Positions 1-15,900 of a stretch of DNA of 64,000 bases are shown here, piece after piece (within the stretch, counting starts at the first letter, position 1; each line of letters begins with the position of its first letter). Under the pieces are notes generated by a model, which saw only the letters and a list, made by a program, of their open reading frames with translations, was not told where the DNA came from and made no database searches. Origin of the DNA: Trichinella spiralis (Eukaryota > Nematoda > Enoplea > Trichinellida > Trichinellidae); the NCBI GenBank assembly GCA_000181795.3, contig CM012953.1, positions 5,893,824 through 5,957,823 on the forward strand, read 5' to 3'. A program made the translations under genes and the position numbers.

Positions 1-529
1 ATTGTTCATTAGTTGTTTGCTTTTTTATTATATGTACTTTGTTTTTATTCAAACTGAACTTTTATATTACATTTTTCTTAGTTGAACAATCTTAATCGAA
101 AATGTACGAAGTTAGACTTTTTTAACAATAAAATTTATTCCTTTCACTAAATTGTCAATTGTTTGATTTGGTTTATTTTAAAGTAATAAATAAATAACTT
201 TTCAATGCAAAGTAGGCTTTTATTAATTAGACAGTCGTTAAAGAATGACTTTTATTTTTAAAATAAATCAAACGCAAATATATAGCCTTTTTTTGTATTC
301 AATTTGAAATTAATATTTGATAGTCAATGTTTAAACCATTTATAAAGCTGTATTCTTTGGAGCACAGCGGTTAAATTATTGCGCAATATTCTTCTGCTTT
401 GATTGTATAATTTAAAATAATTCCAACCAGAATAAAATTCAATATAACTTTATTATTTTCTGATTTCTTAAAAATTAAAAATTTCCGAGTAATAAATTTT
501 TTTACAAAACATTTCATAATACTTTAAAT
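1..529. other. Intergenic, no gene seen
   Basis: AT-rich sequence downstream of the receptor-like gene on the minus strand. It presumably holds that gene's 3' UTR. I see no open frame, RNA gene or repeat. Confidence 0.6.
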
Positions 530-1850
530 TCATGATCTACTAACAGTGTTCTGACAAATGCATCCTGAATCATGGCATACTTGATTAATCATGTTAAACA
601 AACATAACATGACAGGCTGCAGCATCCAAAAAAAGCTACTCATTGCATTCCGTCTAATTTCCCAGACTCCACCGAGAACTTCGAATAGCCAAGGAGTGTT
701 CAGAATAATTATCGTAAAAAATATTACTTTAAAAATCCACTTGTGTGCTGTAATTCGACGTCGAAAACGTAAAGCAGAAAACTGATCGTTGATGATGGTT
801 CTTTTTTGCAAATGCCACGCGGAAATGAAAACTGCAAGAAGAGATAAAGCGCTTGAACATGCCATAAAAACAGTGAAGCCAAGCCAAAATTGTCTTTCTA
901 CCACGTCGACAAAGTAACAACTATTCACAAACTGATCGCCTGACATTGAGGTGCTAAGCCATAAGCCAACAAGCCAACATGTCAGAGATAAAATAAAAAA
1001 TAAACAAATGGATATATTCCTCAAACGTCGTAAGAAAAAATTGGAGCTCCTTATTCTCGATTCTGTGAATATAATTGTTGACAACGCGATTACTGAACAT
1101 TCCATCAAATGATTTCCAATCAGATAAAGTTGCGCATTCGGAGCAAAATAAAAGCAGCTCATCTTGTCCCTGTAAGCTGTGGTTGCCCAAAGTTTGCTAC
1201 ATTTTTCACATTCAAATGCCAGACCAAGGCTGGCAATGGCACTTCCAAAAGCATAGACTGAAAGGCGTAGATTAGAAAACAACAATATTCTGCATAGAAT
1301 TCAGTCAGTACAATAATTAACCGCAAATTTTAACTCAAATACAATTAATTAGCAGATTATTTTAAGCTTATTAAATATAACTTTTGTTTGCATTTGAAAA
1401 TATATAAAACTTAGCTTTCTTATTTTCTAACTTTAAAATTTATCATAAAATTCATCGAGTACAGCATAGATTGAAATACATATATTTAAGATGTATAATT
1501 TTTCAAATTTACCACAAGTAACTTTGTACAAGCAGCATTTCATACTTCTTTGCATGAATAAAATCAAGCAGTATATCTGAGTAAAAAACGTTATTTGGCC
1601 TATGCATACATTCAAAATATCTAAAACTGTACGCTGTGCGGGAGTTGCAACAGTGATGCTTTTCAAGGTGCATCTAGAAATTAAAATGCATTTTGAATAT
1701 TTTTCAAAATTGCAAAAATGTATCTTATAGAATAGAATACATATTTTAATTATAAGTGAAATATGCAATAATTTGATTAATTCCCTTTAATGCCAAATGA
1801 AATAATAATAATAGTAATTAAAAATAATATTACTCTGTACAGTTGGACAT
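530..1850 (-). CDS. Putative seven-transmembrane receptor
   Basis: I do not recognise the subfamily. Three exons on the minus strand, 1850-1834, 1673-1513 and 1257-530, join in frame to 301 aa starting MSNCTECT; introns are 160 and 255 nt with GT-AG ends. The start is short and extracellular-looking with an NCT glycosylation sequon. Seven hydrophobic segments follow: the first lies in exon 2 (around VCIGQITFFTQIYCLILFM) and six lie in exon 3, the last two around VIFFTIIILNTPWLF and FFWMLQPVMLCLFNMI. A basic loop (RRLRN, then RFRRR) separates later helices, as in serpentine chemoreceptors. Length and topology fit a nematode 7TM receptor, but I saw no diagnostic motif such as DRY. The 17-nt first exon is the least certain part. 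It is transcribed away from dyskerin. Confidence 0.6.
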
Positions 1851-3198
1851 TCTGATGACAAAAAAGGCTTTTGAATTTCGCCTGTCTTGGACAAGATAGC
1901 ATTGAAAATAATCAGTACTAGCTTATGTAAAAATAATTTCAGGAAGAGTAAATTTTATTTTTCCAGCAATTAATTTTAAATCAGATTGATTAAGCAATAA
2001 ACGTTGAAAGGAAAATTTCTTTCTTATATTAGAAACTGATCGAAAACAACAGAAATTTCTAAAATAACAATTATTTTTTAGTGCTTATCTTCATATTTTA
2101 ATTTTTTCTTAAGTAAAGTAGAAAATAATGATTGCAATAAATATACTGCTAATGCGGTATGATATGCAGATAAAATCAAATGATTATTACTATTTTACTG
2201 CTAAAATAATTACAATGTATTATTTTACGCAGGCTTAAATAAGGATCATTGAATATTTATTTCTGAGTAAATCAAGGAATATTCCTTGCACACAGTAAAT
2301 TAATGCATAATGAACATTACATTAAATGAACATTGCTTATATCAAAGAGAGAGAGAGAAAAAAGGAGAAAGACATGTTTATTAATGATATTGAAAAGAAC
2401 TTCAACATGAGATAAATATATGTCGATAAAGACTATAAACGCAAATTATTTCGCGTATAAATGCTATGAACTCAATTTATAGTAAGAATCTGTTTTAAAA
2501 ATAGATAAAAGCAGCTACTGATAATTTTAAGAACATAAAAATTCTATGAAAAGTAAAAAATACGCTTTTCAATCAAATTTAAAATACATGCTATTTATTA
2601 TAAAATTTACTTAAGATGAAATGATTATTACCATTTCAAACATAAACTACATGAACATGGCTGAATATTTATCTCCAATATATATATAATTTATTACTAA
2701 AAAATAAATAAATATTTTAGACATTAAAATTTAAATTAAATAAAATTTTAAAGCTGTGTTTTTCAATAGAAACAATCTCCAAATTTTAACTGTAAATGCA
2801 AACCTGAATATTTGTACAGTACGACTTGATGCTGCACTTTGTGTACAAAAAGTAAAATCAATACAGAAATAAACTTTTAAATTACATAAATATGTAGCAT
2901 TTCTGTATAAAAATACTTATGTAAAAATGAAAAAAATGCCATGTAAAAAATTTCACTTTTTTGCTTTAACTTATAATGATTGCCAAGTCATTTTGCGCAA
3001 AATGCTATTCTTTTTTGTCAATTTTTATAATTAAATTGAATGCTGTTCTTTTTAATACTTACCTATTCGTAAATAAAAATTTTCTTAGCATCTGGTAATA
3101 ATATTCTTAAATGAAATATCATTATATGAATTGTTTCGATTAAATTTTCTGTAATACTATTCATGTTTGACTTTATAGAAGTACAGTTTACGACATAG
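1851..3198. other. Divergent intergenic region between receptor and dyskerin
   Basis: Very AT-rich spacer between two head-to-head genes. It contains a short GA run near 2347-2358. An apparent minus-strand open frame at 3063-3314 is only the antisense of the first dyskerin exons. No other feature seen. Confidence 0.55.
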
Positions 3199-6041
<2,843 letters not shown>

Positions 6042-6602
6042 TACTGTTGAAAAATCATCGTTTTGCGTGTTCTTTTGGAATAAACAATTTTTTGCATTTG
6101 TAATTTTTGTCGGTATTTGTTAATGATAGCTTGACTTTTGAGAATTGATGAGCAGTGCGTAATATTGACATGTAAAAATAGCGCAACAATGGCAGTTTTT
6201 TGATATAAAAGTTACAGATTACGAGAATTTTCATAAATTCTGTATGTTGTGTGTAGATTTTTGGGGAATTGAAATGTTTTCAAATTATCATAAAATGATG
6301 AGATTATTTTCATCTTCTGTACGTAGAGATTTGTCTTGTCGATTCATTTCAGTTGGCGAAACTGTGAGAAAAGCAATAATTCTCAACTTTCCTTCGATGT
6401 GAGTGAAGTGAACAACGCGAGCTGAATAAAGATTGCGGTGTGGTTTAAAGTTTTAAATTAGAAATAGCTAGGGAGTAGTAGTTTAAAATAGAATTTTACA
6501 CTTTAAAATAAAGCGCGTTAGCAATGGGCAAAGTTGGAAAGTTGATTCATTTGGCGAATTGTTGTGCTGAGAAGAAGTTGATCGGTTTGATCAAGTGAAA
6601 AT
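6042..6602. other. Dyskerin 3' end and 5' leader of next gene
   Basis: Holds the dyskerin 3' UTR, with an AATAAA signal near 6078. A TTTCAG near 6350 could be a cis- or trans-splice acceptor for the leader of the gene starting at 6603. No coding sequence seen. Confidence 0.5.
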
Positions 6603-7124
6603 ATGAATTGGTTGTGTTGTTGTTGTTGTAAAAAAAAAGCTAAAAATGAATCCACAGCCCCGCCCCCTGTGGAACCGATTACCAAAGAAGAGCCTAAACC
6701 GGAGGTGGTCGATGCAGCTCCGAAGAAGATGGAAAAAGTGCCACGCAGCGACGATTATGACACAATAAAACCGAATTTGTCGAACGTTTTTGACAATTTT
6801 CAACAACTCCAAGCGCAAATGAAAGATATGGCAGGCCAAAATCCGCCAGCTGCGGGACCAGTACCAGCAGAAGCAGCAGCCGCAGCTGGCGTGGTAGCGG
6901 ATCCCAAAAATAAACCTGGTGGTAATTTTGTAAGCAAAGACCAACTGGAAGATTACATCACTGTGCAGTCAGGAAATACTATTGCATTTTTTGTTCCGAA
7001 AGATAAGCCACAGGCTGCTGGTGCTCCCAAAGTGGAAGGAGGGAAAGACCCCGCTGAAAATGATATGAAATTTAAAAGTGCCCAGGAACGTACCGCCATC
7101 GAATATTTGCATTCCAAGAGATGA
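6603..7124 (+). CDS. Small poly-Cys-anchored, disordered protein
   Basis: I do not recognise the family. A single-exon frame of 173 aa begins MNWLCCCCCKKK: five consecutive cysteines followed by lysines, the arrangement of a palmitoylated, membrane-tethered cytoplasmic tail without a transmembrane helix. Residues 17-45 are rich in Pro, Gl and Lys-Glu, residues about 80-100 are Pro/Ala-rich, and the C-terminal third has a more ordered look (DQLEDYITVQSGNTIAFFVP) and ends with EYLHSKR. Base composition is clearly richer in GC than the flanks, and codon use is regular, both arguing for a real gene. It follows dyskerin on the same strand by 561 nt. The anchoring role is inferred only from the N-terminus. 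Confidence 0.75.
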   Translation: MNWLCCCCCKKKAKNESTAPPPVEPITKEEPKPEVVDAAPKKMEKVPRSDDYDTIKPNLSNVFDNFQQLQAQMKDMAGQNPPAAGPVPAEAAAAAGVVADPKNKPGGNFVSKDQLEDYITVQSGNTIAFFVPKDKPQAAGAPKVEGGKDPAENDMKFKSAQERTAIEYLHSKR

Positions 7125-8676
7125 ATTTGTATCAAAATTTTAAGATAATTAAGACTTTTTTAATCATATTATTTATTTAATTGTTTAAATAATTAATATA
7201 TTGTCATTATGTTAATAGACACATTGTATGCATGCATGTATTTGTTGCGTTTTGTTTTTAATTAAATTTAAATTTACACTTGTTTACAATAATCAAGTAA
7301 AATAAATGCTGTTGAAAAATTAATAATAGCGCAATGATGGCACGTTGGAAATTTCGTATAATTTATTATTTGTGTGCAGACGAAATATTGTAAAACTGAA
7401 GTGCATAATCAAGCCATTTGTTTTTTTTTCATAAACATGAATTTCAACAAGTTACTCGTGTAATTTTTTTAAAGTGATTAGAAAACTTTTACTAATTCTC
7501 TCAAGAATATTTATTTGACAGATTGTTGATTCAGAATTTGTCGATCATTTGCGAAAGGGTTTTTTCAAATCATAAAATCCATCTTCGTTCAGTTAATTTA
7601 TATGGGAGGATGAAATTTTTTTTTCTTAGGATGCATTTATTCAAATACATATTGGAGTAGTGATTAACTTTATGGAATATTTCGCAAAATGTGCATGATC
7701 AGAAAAATGATCATCAGTGTAAAAATAAAATTATTTCAGAAAAAAAGCATCATAATTTTATAAATTACAATGAAACATTGAATGCCAACAACTGCTGCTA
7801 CAAGTGGATAATATTGAATTCGACTAGATTGTTTTTTGCTTCTTTTCTTGTACATCGTGTTCAGTTGTTTTTAATAAAAATGATTAAAAATAAAATATTA
7901 ATGAGCAATAAAGGCAATTTTTTTTATTGTACGAGTTGTAAATGAAATTAATTTTCTCAGTTTAATCAAAATTACGTTTCATATTTACAATGAAGAGTGC
8001 TTTTGTAAATTTCATGTAAAGCAAATAAAATTATAAAAAATTAATTAATACTCATACAGACTTTTTAATAACAAAATAGAAAGTTCAAATGGTAAACTGA
8101 ATGAAATCAGTAATGTGGATTGGATTCAATCTATCAAACGGTTAGCTAGTTGGTTAGTCCATCGATTAATGAATAATTATGGGTGTGACAATTGAAAATG
8201 TGTAATTTTATTGAAAACTGATTGAAATTTCTAATCTGAAACAATGCAAAAACGAATGCAATAATCCGAATTGAGTTTTTTGTTTGGAAAATTTAAAAAC
8301 CAAAAAAACTGTCAGCATAATTAAAATATTTCTTTGTTTTTTTTTCTTATCAAAAGCGTTGGTCATGTGGAATTTCAAAAGCAGTGCTATTTTTAGCCGT
8401 ATAAGTTAGACGAATAATGGATGAAATTAAATATTCCTTTTCGAAATAAGCAGTGGGAGAAGATGAATATATTTTTTTTCAAATTTCTTTTTTTCCAAAT
8501 CAACAAATCATCCGTATCCGTTTTTCTACTGTTGGTACCACCTGTATGGTCGGCCTCTATGCAAAACTGAGGATGCATCAGAAATGTCCGGCAGAGATCG
8601 ATGTTTGGGCTTTTGATTTTGATTGTTTTATGAAGAAGAGTTTGGATCAAATTGCGATTGTTGTTGACTGACAAAG

Positions 8677-8838
8677 CGGACATCATCATTTGTCAAACGA
8701 TCACTTCCTGCCGAACGAACGCTCTGCCCCGCCGTCTACACCGCAGCTTTCCACGCTTTGGCTAATTTTGCTAGACGTCGTTCAAACAATTTTCCACAAC
8801 GGCTTCGTTCAAATAACGCGACTGAAGACGCCAAGTAA
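8677..8838 (+). other. Possible terminal exon, unassigned
   Basis: After the acceptor-like ACAAAG a 53-codon frame runs to TAA. It is notably GC-rich for this region and contains arginine-rich text (NFARRRSNNFPQRLRSNN). No upstream exon or homologue could be identified. It could be a chance open stretch or part of an unannotated gene. Confidence 0.2.
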
Positions 8839-8852
8839 TAATCATATATTAT

Positions 8853-8862
<10 letters not shown>

Positions 8863-8884
<22 letters not shown>
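8863..8884. repeat. (AC)n microsatellite
   Basis: Eleven perfect AC units, flanked by alternating AT. Simple sequence repeat in intergenic DNA. Confidence 0.95.
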
Positions 8885-8885
<1 letters not shown>

Positions 8886-11558
8886 TGTATATATTTAGAA
8901 CAAATCGTAGAGCCCACTTGCTCAGCATGTTGCCAAAACAAAATTAGCCAATCACATTCATCTACTCTTTCCAACGAATTTCTAACAAACCTCAGAGCGT
9001 CATACAACTTGTCGCATGACTATTCACCTCATCCAAGGTACTACATCCAGAAGTATATTCAATTCATTTCAACAGTAACAGGTTGGATAATTGTTTGTTT
9101 TTTTGTCTTTTATACTTTTTTTCAGTTTTATATACTTTTATTTTATCTGCGTAAAATTTTGATATTAAACTATTTATTGTAATTTCATCTGGTTTTTTTC
9201 TAAATAAATTATCCATCGAAAGGTATTTTAATTCTTTTTTTTTTCTTTTAATCTTGAAAATTGAAATTTTCTGTTATATTATAATAAAGTAGATTAAATA
9301 AATTTCGTACAATTTCAATTACAAGCAAAAAATTGTAAAGATTAGATGAGGTGAAATTAATTCATATTACTTTTGAAAAGAATAACATCAATAATATGCT
9401 AAAATTAACAAAACTGCAACTGCATTTGCTTTTGAACATGCACAGATGAAATAAAAATGAAAACTTTTATTTCAAATATTCACAAAATTATATTATTGCA
9501 TAATTTTTCAATGGAAAGTTTGAGGATATTATTTCAATCTATCAACACCACTATGCCACTATCAAATTTCACCGTTTTCTTATATTTGAAAAAAAATTAT
9601 TTATTTCAAAATTCTTTTCAATTTTGTTTTTACAATGGGTTTTGAAAATACTGTTTTCTTTACGTCTTTGGAATATATTTTTTCTTCAATAGCATCTGAA
9701 TGGCCATCATAATTTTAAAAAATTGCATTCCATGTCATTTTACTCTTCTTTGAAACATACTTTTATGCTTTTGCTTGTTTTTTTGAATATTTCGCGTCAT
9801 AAAATAATTTAATTCGAATGTTTGTTTGTTTGTTTGTTTATATTTATGTGTGCAGCTTTTCATACTGTTTTTTGCTATAAATATATGAGGGGTGTTTGCT
9901 TGATTTATCACCACTGAATTGCTGAAACTTTTTATGTTGAAAATATTTTACCAGCTATTTATAGAATTTATATCAAATGCTTATAATTGTTAAGCAGAGG
10001 CGGATTTCTTTTTTTTTCTTGTTGTTCTTCTTGTTGCTTTTCTAATACAATTTAAGCTTGATTATTTATTTGTTTTGCTTTTTTTCGATGATAAAACTTT
10101 CCAAATTGCTGCACATCCTCGAATCTGATAAATTTGTTTTCTTAATTTGCTTTTTTTTCCGAACAAAGCTCAGATGAAGCTCCATCATTGAATGACTAAG
10201 TTCCTATGATAATAATATTTTTATCGATTTCAAACCGAAAACAAAAAAAGCATATTTAAATTATTACTTACAAATTGGTTATTCAATTTTAAGATAATTT
10301 TCTATTTGAGAAATTATTTACTATTTTAATGTTAAATGTTTATAATTGAACCAATTGAATTGCCTAATTGATAAATTTAAATCTTTTACTGCATGTGACG
10401 TAACTGAGAGATTGGAATTTTTCCCTTTCCTTTTTTTTATTTTTTATTTCAGAAGAAAATTCTTTCTTTTTCAAAGCTGTGAAACAATGAACGTATACAC
10501 TTTTTATTTGTGGAACCGCATAATTTCAGAGTAAAAAGTTGTTTACCGATAATATATTTTGTGTATAAATTTTTAAACAGCTAAATGAATCAAAGCAGTA
10601 CAGGTGCTGCAATTGAATAAGAAAATTACTTGCTAATGTACCTACCAGTGGTGGTATATATGTAAAAGCGGAGCAAAGAAGCTCAATGAAGACAAGTGAA
10701 ATTTTCTTATTCAAACTACAAATATATAGATTTGAGCGTTTGATCAATTTAATAAACAAAACCAATCTGATCAGCAACAAGCATTCATTTTATGCAACGC
10801 GTTAATGAGCAGCACAATGGGCTTGCTGTTTGCTGATTTTGAAATGTAACTTGTCACGATCATTGTTGTGCAGTCATTGAAAATTATGGTAAAGCAACGT
10901 TCGATGAAGCAGAACACATTCGAGACACTTCACTCGGTGTTATAATTATATAAATCATTATCAGCACACAATACAGTCAAAAATTCAAAAGCTTCTTTTG
11001 GTTAAAGTTGACGATTGCAAACTTTTCCTTTCGTTGAAGAATGTAGCAAGTTTTCATTTATTTTATAAAGTACCCTTTTATAGATATTTCATTTCCAATG
11101 GTCTTTTGTTTGTGATGATTTAATTAAAATGGACATGCATTTATAAATGACTGAATGGGCTTTATTTAAAACATTCAATGGTGGATAGAAAAGCGATTCG
11201 TGCATTGATGATGACAACAATATTCTCAATTATTTTGTTTTCAACAAATATTCAAATAGAAGAAACAAAGAGATGCAGAATTGAATTTCTCAAAATTTAC
11301 AATATTTTTTCTATAATCGAATTAACTTTTCAAATAAAAATATATTTTTCACGTCCACATTGCACTGCATACAATAATAATTAAAAATGAATAAATAAAG
11401 GTACAGTTTTAGTTGTTTAACAATATTTGATTTCCTGTTCACATGAAGAAAAAATAAAAGAAAGAAATTTGGCATAACAGATAGGTGGGTGTTTTTTGGA
11501 TCTTTTCCGTGTTTGCTGAAAGGAATGTTTTCAATTTAAATTCCGTCGCATGTTCACT

Positions 11559-11605
11559 GTGTGTGTGTGTGTGTGTGTGTGTGTAGGGGGGGGGGAGGGA
11601 GGGGG
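11559..11605 (+). repeat. (GT)n microsatellite with adjoining G-tract
   Basis: Thirteen GT units (11559-11584) are followed by ten G, A, GGG, A and five G (11586-11605). The G-tract satisfies a four-run quadruplex pattern on the plus strand. Confidence 0.9.
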
Positions 11606-11692
11606 AATTAAATTGCAGTTAAATAAAAATAAAAATTTCAAGTTTATTTCAACAATGAAGTACAAGAGGAAGAGGGTAGAAATAAAATTACG

Positions 11693-12286
11693 ATGGACAA
11701 TAGTGAAAGTAATTTTTGGATCGATTTGGGCCCCTCCCGATGGGATTTTACGGCATGGGCTGCTGACCAGCTAGATAAAATGCATCGATCGAAAAACATT
11801 GACCTAATGATCCAATTTATAAATGCGTCCCATTCGATTTCAGTTCTCTGCTATTGGTGCTGCTATATTGCTGGGACTGATTTCACCGTAAAGTTGATGG
11901 CTGAACAAATTTCTCACTTGACGTCGCTTGTTTGCTTCTTTTTTCCTTGTTTCACTGCTACTTTTCAAATTATTGTGAAAATTCTTCTTCATAACTTATG
12001 CACAAATACAAAAGATGATTTCATGTATTATAATTTTCAAAATTTTTTCAAACAACTCTATTCTCATCATAATTGTTCTGGTAATATTATATTTACTCGA
12101 CGGAATAAAGTCGGAATGAAACCTCTGATTAGCGTAGGCGGTTGTCATTTTGCCAGAAATATTAACGACAATGGCGCAACGCAAACACAGCTGCTTGGGC
12201 GATCTTTAAATTTTCACTTATGGCCTGAAACATATAGGCCAATAAATCTTTATCATAGTGATTATTCAACTTCTTCTATTCTTTAG
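11693..12286 (+). other. Unassigned long open frame
   Basis: A 197-codon ATG-initiated frame. The first 40 codons (MDNSESNFWIDLGPSRWDFT onward) look protein-like, with higher GC. The rest is AT-driven and low in plausibility. TTTCAG at 11836-11841 followed by a hydrophobic segment in another frame (AIGAAILLGLI) suggests part of the frame may be intron. No family recognised. Confidence 0.2.
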
Positions 12287-12361
12287 CCAGTTGTGTTTAT
12301 TCAACATGCACCATTGCTTCTATTCTAATGTTGTTGCGCGCATCTTTGAGAATTCTCAAAG

Positions 12362-12472
12362 GGTTCCATCCTCAAAGGTTTTTTGAAAGAGGGGGTGCAA
12401 AAATTGTTCAGCACCTTGTATGCAGCAACAGATTGCAAAAAAGAAGAAATTCATTTCCGTCCATTTGCTAAG
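12362..12472 (+). other. Possible internal coding exon, unassigned
   Basis: A 111-nt frame of exactly 37 codons lies between an AAG acceptor and a GTGAGA donor. It reads like protein (KEGVQKLFSTLYAATDCKKE) and has no stop. The neighbouring exons were not identified, and no family is recognised. It may belong with the open frame at 11.7 kb and a possible terminal exon near 14.81-14.88 kb. Confidence 0.25.
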
Positions 12473-12628
12473 GTGAGAAGCAATTACTTTGTACCCTTCC
12501 ACAATGAGATAAAGATGATTGTTCTTTTTCCAACTTTTTTCTTCCTCCCCTACTCTCCTACTGGCACATGCTTTCATAGCATACATAGTCGGCTTATAAT
12601 AATCAATTATATAAATTTACCTCTGTTG

Positions 12629-12651
12629 CATAGACACACACACACACACAC
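12629..12651. repeat. (CA)n microsatellite
   Basis: Short run of CA/AC units in intergenic DNA. Confidence 0.8.
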
Positions 12652-12841
12652 ATGCATAAACATGCTGCTGCTACCTAGGAAAAGATGTGACAAAATTTTG
12701 AAAAGTTGCTGTCGATAACACTTCCAAGCATACACTGGCAATCAATCACTAGCTGTTGTTGTTGTTTTTAAAAATGATCAACGTCTATATGATTACGTGA
12801 TTGATAAATCTTTTGAAGATGGATCACTTTCAAATTATATG

Positions 12842-12901
12842 AAGCTTTGCAAAAAAGTTCAACAGCTAATATGAATAGTTCAACTTTTTTGCAAAGAAAG
12901 C
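12842..12901. repeat. Perfect 15-bp inverted repeat (hairpin)
   Basis: CTTTGCAAAAAAGTT at 12845-12859 is followed, after a 22-base loop, by its exact reverse complement at 12882-12896. Three bases further out AAGC/GCTT can extend the stem. Could be a folded RNA or a miniature element; no terminal duplication was seen. Confidence 0.75.
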
Positions 12902-15900
12902 TTGACTAGCTGAAAAATTTTCCCATCTTTTTCTCATTTTTTCCATTTTATTTTTCATTATACAAATTCTACTTTCCATCTTATCAATATTTGACCAATT
13001 TTTTTGTAATTAATTTTTTCTCAATTTTTTTAAACGTTATGATGATCACTTTTGACAGTTTTTATTATTTTTTTTATAAAAATTGAAAATTTATTAGCAA
13101 CAATTTATTACATTTAAATGCTGTTGTTCTAAAGTGAACTTTTCCATTTGTTCCTTGCATGAACTTTGCAGCTTAAAATTCAAAATCTTCAAATATAGAC
13201 CTTTTGAACATGTTTATTTAGCATTTTATATTAGATAATTTTGTCACAATTTATCATAAATTTATGTTTTTTTTTAAATTAATTTTCCTCAAGTAATAAT
13301 CACTGCGAATGCAGTCAGGTTAGCGTTTATCTTTTGAGAAAAATGAAAATAGCTTTTGTTCAAAATTAGAATTTTACAATGCCTGGATGTTTGCTTAATT
13401 TTATCATCCATAATTAGTTGGAAGTTGCGCATTTCGCTTGAAACGTGAGATGATGATTTATTGGGAGATGTTAATTTTTTGAAAGTCAAACTTTTTCTTC
13501 ATTTCCAATGTTTCAATAAGTGTAAAAAATGAGCATCCCGAATCAAGTCAATAAAATGCAGTTTATTTTTCAACTCAGTCTCTCTGACAGTCGTCATTTT
13601 GGAGAGTGAAGAATTCTTTCATTTTTTTTATTTTTGAAAAATTCAATTATTTCTTTTCAATTCTCTTGACAATATTTGCTGTCGTTTCAGTCGTCGTATT
13701 TTATGAAAATTTACGCCGGTGATGCTTCTTGCTTAAGTGACACTTTATTTTTTACAAGAAGTTGCATTTTTTTTAAATCTTGTGTAGCACAGCAGACAAT
13801 GGATGGAAAACGGACAAATTTTGAAATTGTTGTTTGCAATGCTTTTGTTTTTGATCAAGTGAGCTTCAGCTATTAATTCACTTAATTGCTGTAATAAAAT
13901 TGAATAATAATACGACGTGTTGTTTGTCTGTAAATAAAATTTCACTTTAAATAGTTGGAATGAAAATTGAAATCAGTGCAGTTGCATTTTGAATTATGAA
14001 CGCTTGGGGACGATTTGAATTTCCTTTCATCCTGCCGAACTATTGCATTTGCTTGAACATTCACTTTAGCATGGAAATGTCAGCAAGGGTAGATGTCCAT
14101 TGATTTCTGCTTAATAGGGTTGTAATTTTTCATCTGCAATGCACAAATACTTTTAGATTTTAAATATTTCGCTTTCTTTGTTTCGATGTCTGTGCTAAAT
14201 TATTACTGCTATTACGTTGCGAGAAACGTTTGAAAAGCTAGAAAGCAAGTGTATTGCATGCAGTAAGATAAGGCTAGGCAGCATTATGTTGTTCATTGGA
14301 AAGCGCTCATGAGATTATACAAACTATACACAACTATGCTGTTGACTGGAAATTATAATTGCAAGTGAATGAAATTTATTCCGAATGCTGGTCGCATCTA
14401 TTGAAAAATATCAAATCCACACCTTGGAGAAGAAAAATTTCAATGTTCAACATAACATTAATGCTATTATTCAACTCTTGAATAACAACCATGTAATAAA
14501 TAGCAGAGCAAATTTCACTATGGTTAGTTTCGTTCATTTAATTTTTCCGCAGTGTAAACGTCAAAAGCTACACCAACAATGCTTTGCTCAGATTTTTGTG
14601 CAAAGCAAGAAATTGGCAATCAAGCACTTTTAAAGTAATTTCATTTTCTCATCTTCATCTGTGTTTATCAAAATTTTATCAAACTTTGAAAAAAACATTC
14701 TGATGATGAATGAATTTTACGCACTTTTTAATATTCATTCTTTCAATGCTTTTCTTTATACTACAGTCGACTTTCTTTTCTCTTCTGAACAGGAATTACG
14801 CATTTCCTGCTTTTAGAGCTTCATTAGCTTTGGAAAGCGGAGGGCGAGAATTTTCCAAATTCGAACAATTTGATGAATGAACGCTAATTTTGAGGGTAAC
14901 TATTTTTTAATTTGTCAAATGCTGCTTCAACAACAGCAACTTCGAAAATGGCCAATGCTTGTTTTTTTTTTGATGAATCCAAGTGAATCTTTGTGAATGA
15001 ATTAAATTGGTCGTTGTTTGCAAGCAATTGAAACTTTTCACAATTCATTGAACACTCCAGTAGACGTTTCATTCAATTCTGATTACAAAAAATTCAACAT
15101 TATAAATGCTCAATATCTGCCTATTATTATAATTATTATTGCACTGTTGCAAAATCTGGTTGAAATTTTATAATTTTTTTTAGATTGTAATTTCTTGCTG
15201 TGGATTGGATTTGTTTAATAAGTAAAAGCACTTTTCAAATTATAAACAATATTTGAACAGTACTCTGCTCTCAGTTTTGTATTGCTTTGGCTGAAATTTT
15301 CATTCATCTCTTTTCGCAACTTTTTCATTCACTAGGAGAAATGAATATTCATTTATTTGTTAGTTTATTAAAATATTTCTTCTGAACAACATAGCGACAG
15401 CCTCTTTCTTCTTCTAATCCCAAACAGTACATCGCACTGTAAAAATTATTGAAGCATTAGAAATGCAATTGCAACGATTGTAATATTTAAATTTTATTGT
15501 TGAAAATACTTCAGCGCTGAAAAAATCAAGTTTAAAATTTCAATTCCCACCTATTATCATTAAAACTTTATGTTTAAATTTATAATTATTAAAAATTTGA
15601 ATAATTTCCATTTTGATAATGCTTAATTACTTAATTTTTTTAATTATTAAAACAGAAATGCTTTCAGTATTATTCATTGAAATAAAATTTTTTAATTGAA
15701 ATTATTGAGAATTTCTTTGTTTACGAAAGGAAATAATAAGAGCAGTGAAACATAAATCAAAACCGTAATTTTTATGTTATCTTGGAAGTAATTTTTTTTC
15801 ATAAGAAAAATTTAAGTTCTGATTTAAAAAAAGTTATTTTCTCGAGCTTTAATGTTTTAATGATTTTTGTCCTTTTCCTATTGGTAAAATGGAATGAGGA

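Larger units (their letters stand above)
7125..11692. other. Gene-poor AT-rich stretch
   Basis: Long AT-rich region with homopolymer T and A runs. I see no recognisable gene apart from one weak terminal-exon candidate near 8677 and two microsatellites listed separately. The short open frames here have no family resemblance. Confidence 0.5.

Noticed and set aside
6176-7345. Similar motif TAGCGCAA..ATGGCA at about 6179 and 7327
   Set aside because: Only about 18 bases with mismatches; no boundaries or further copies, so probably chance.
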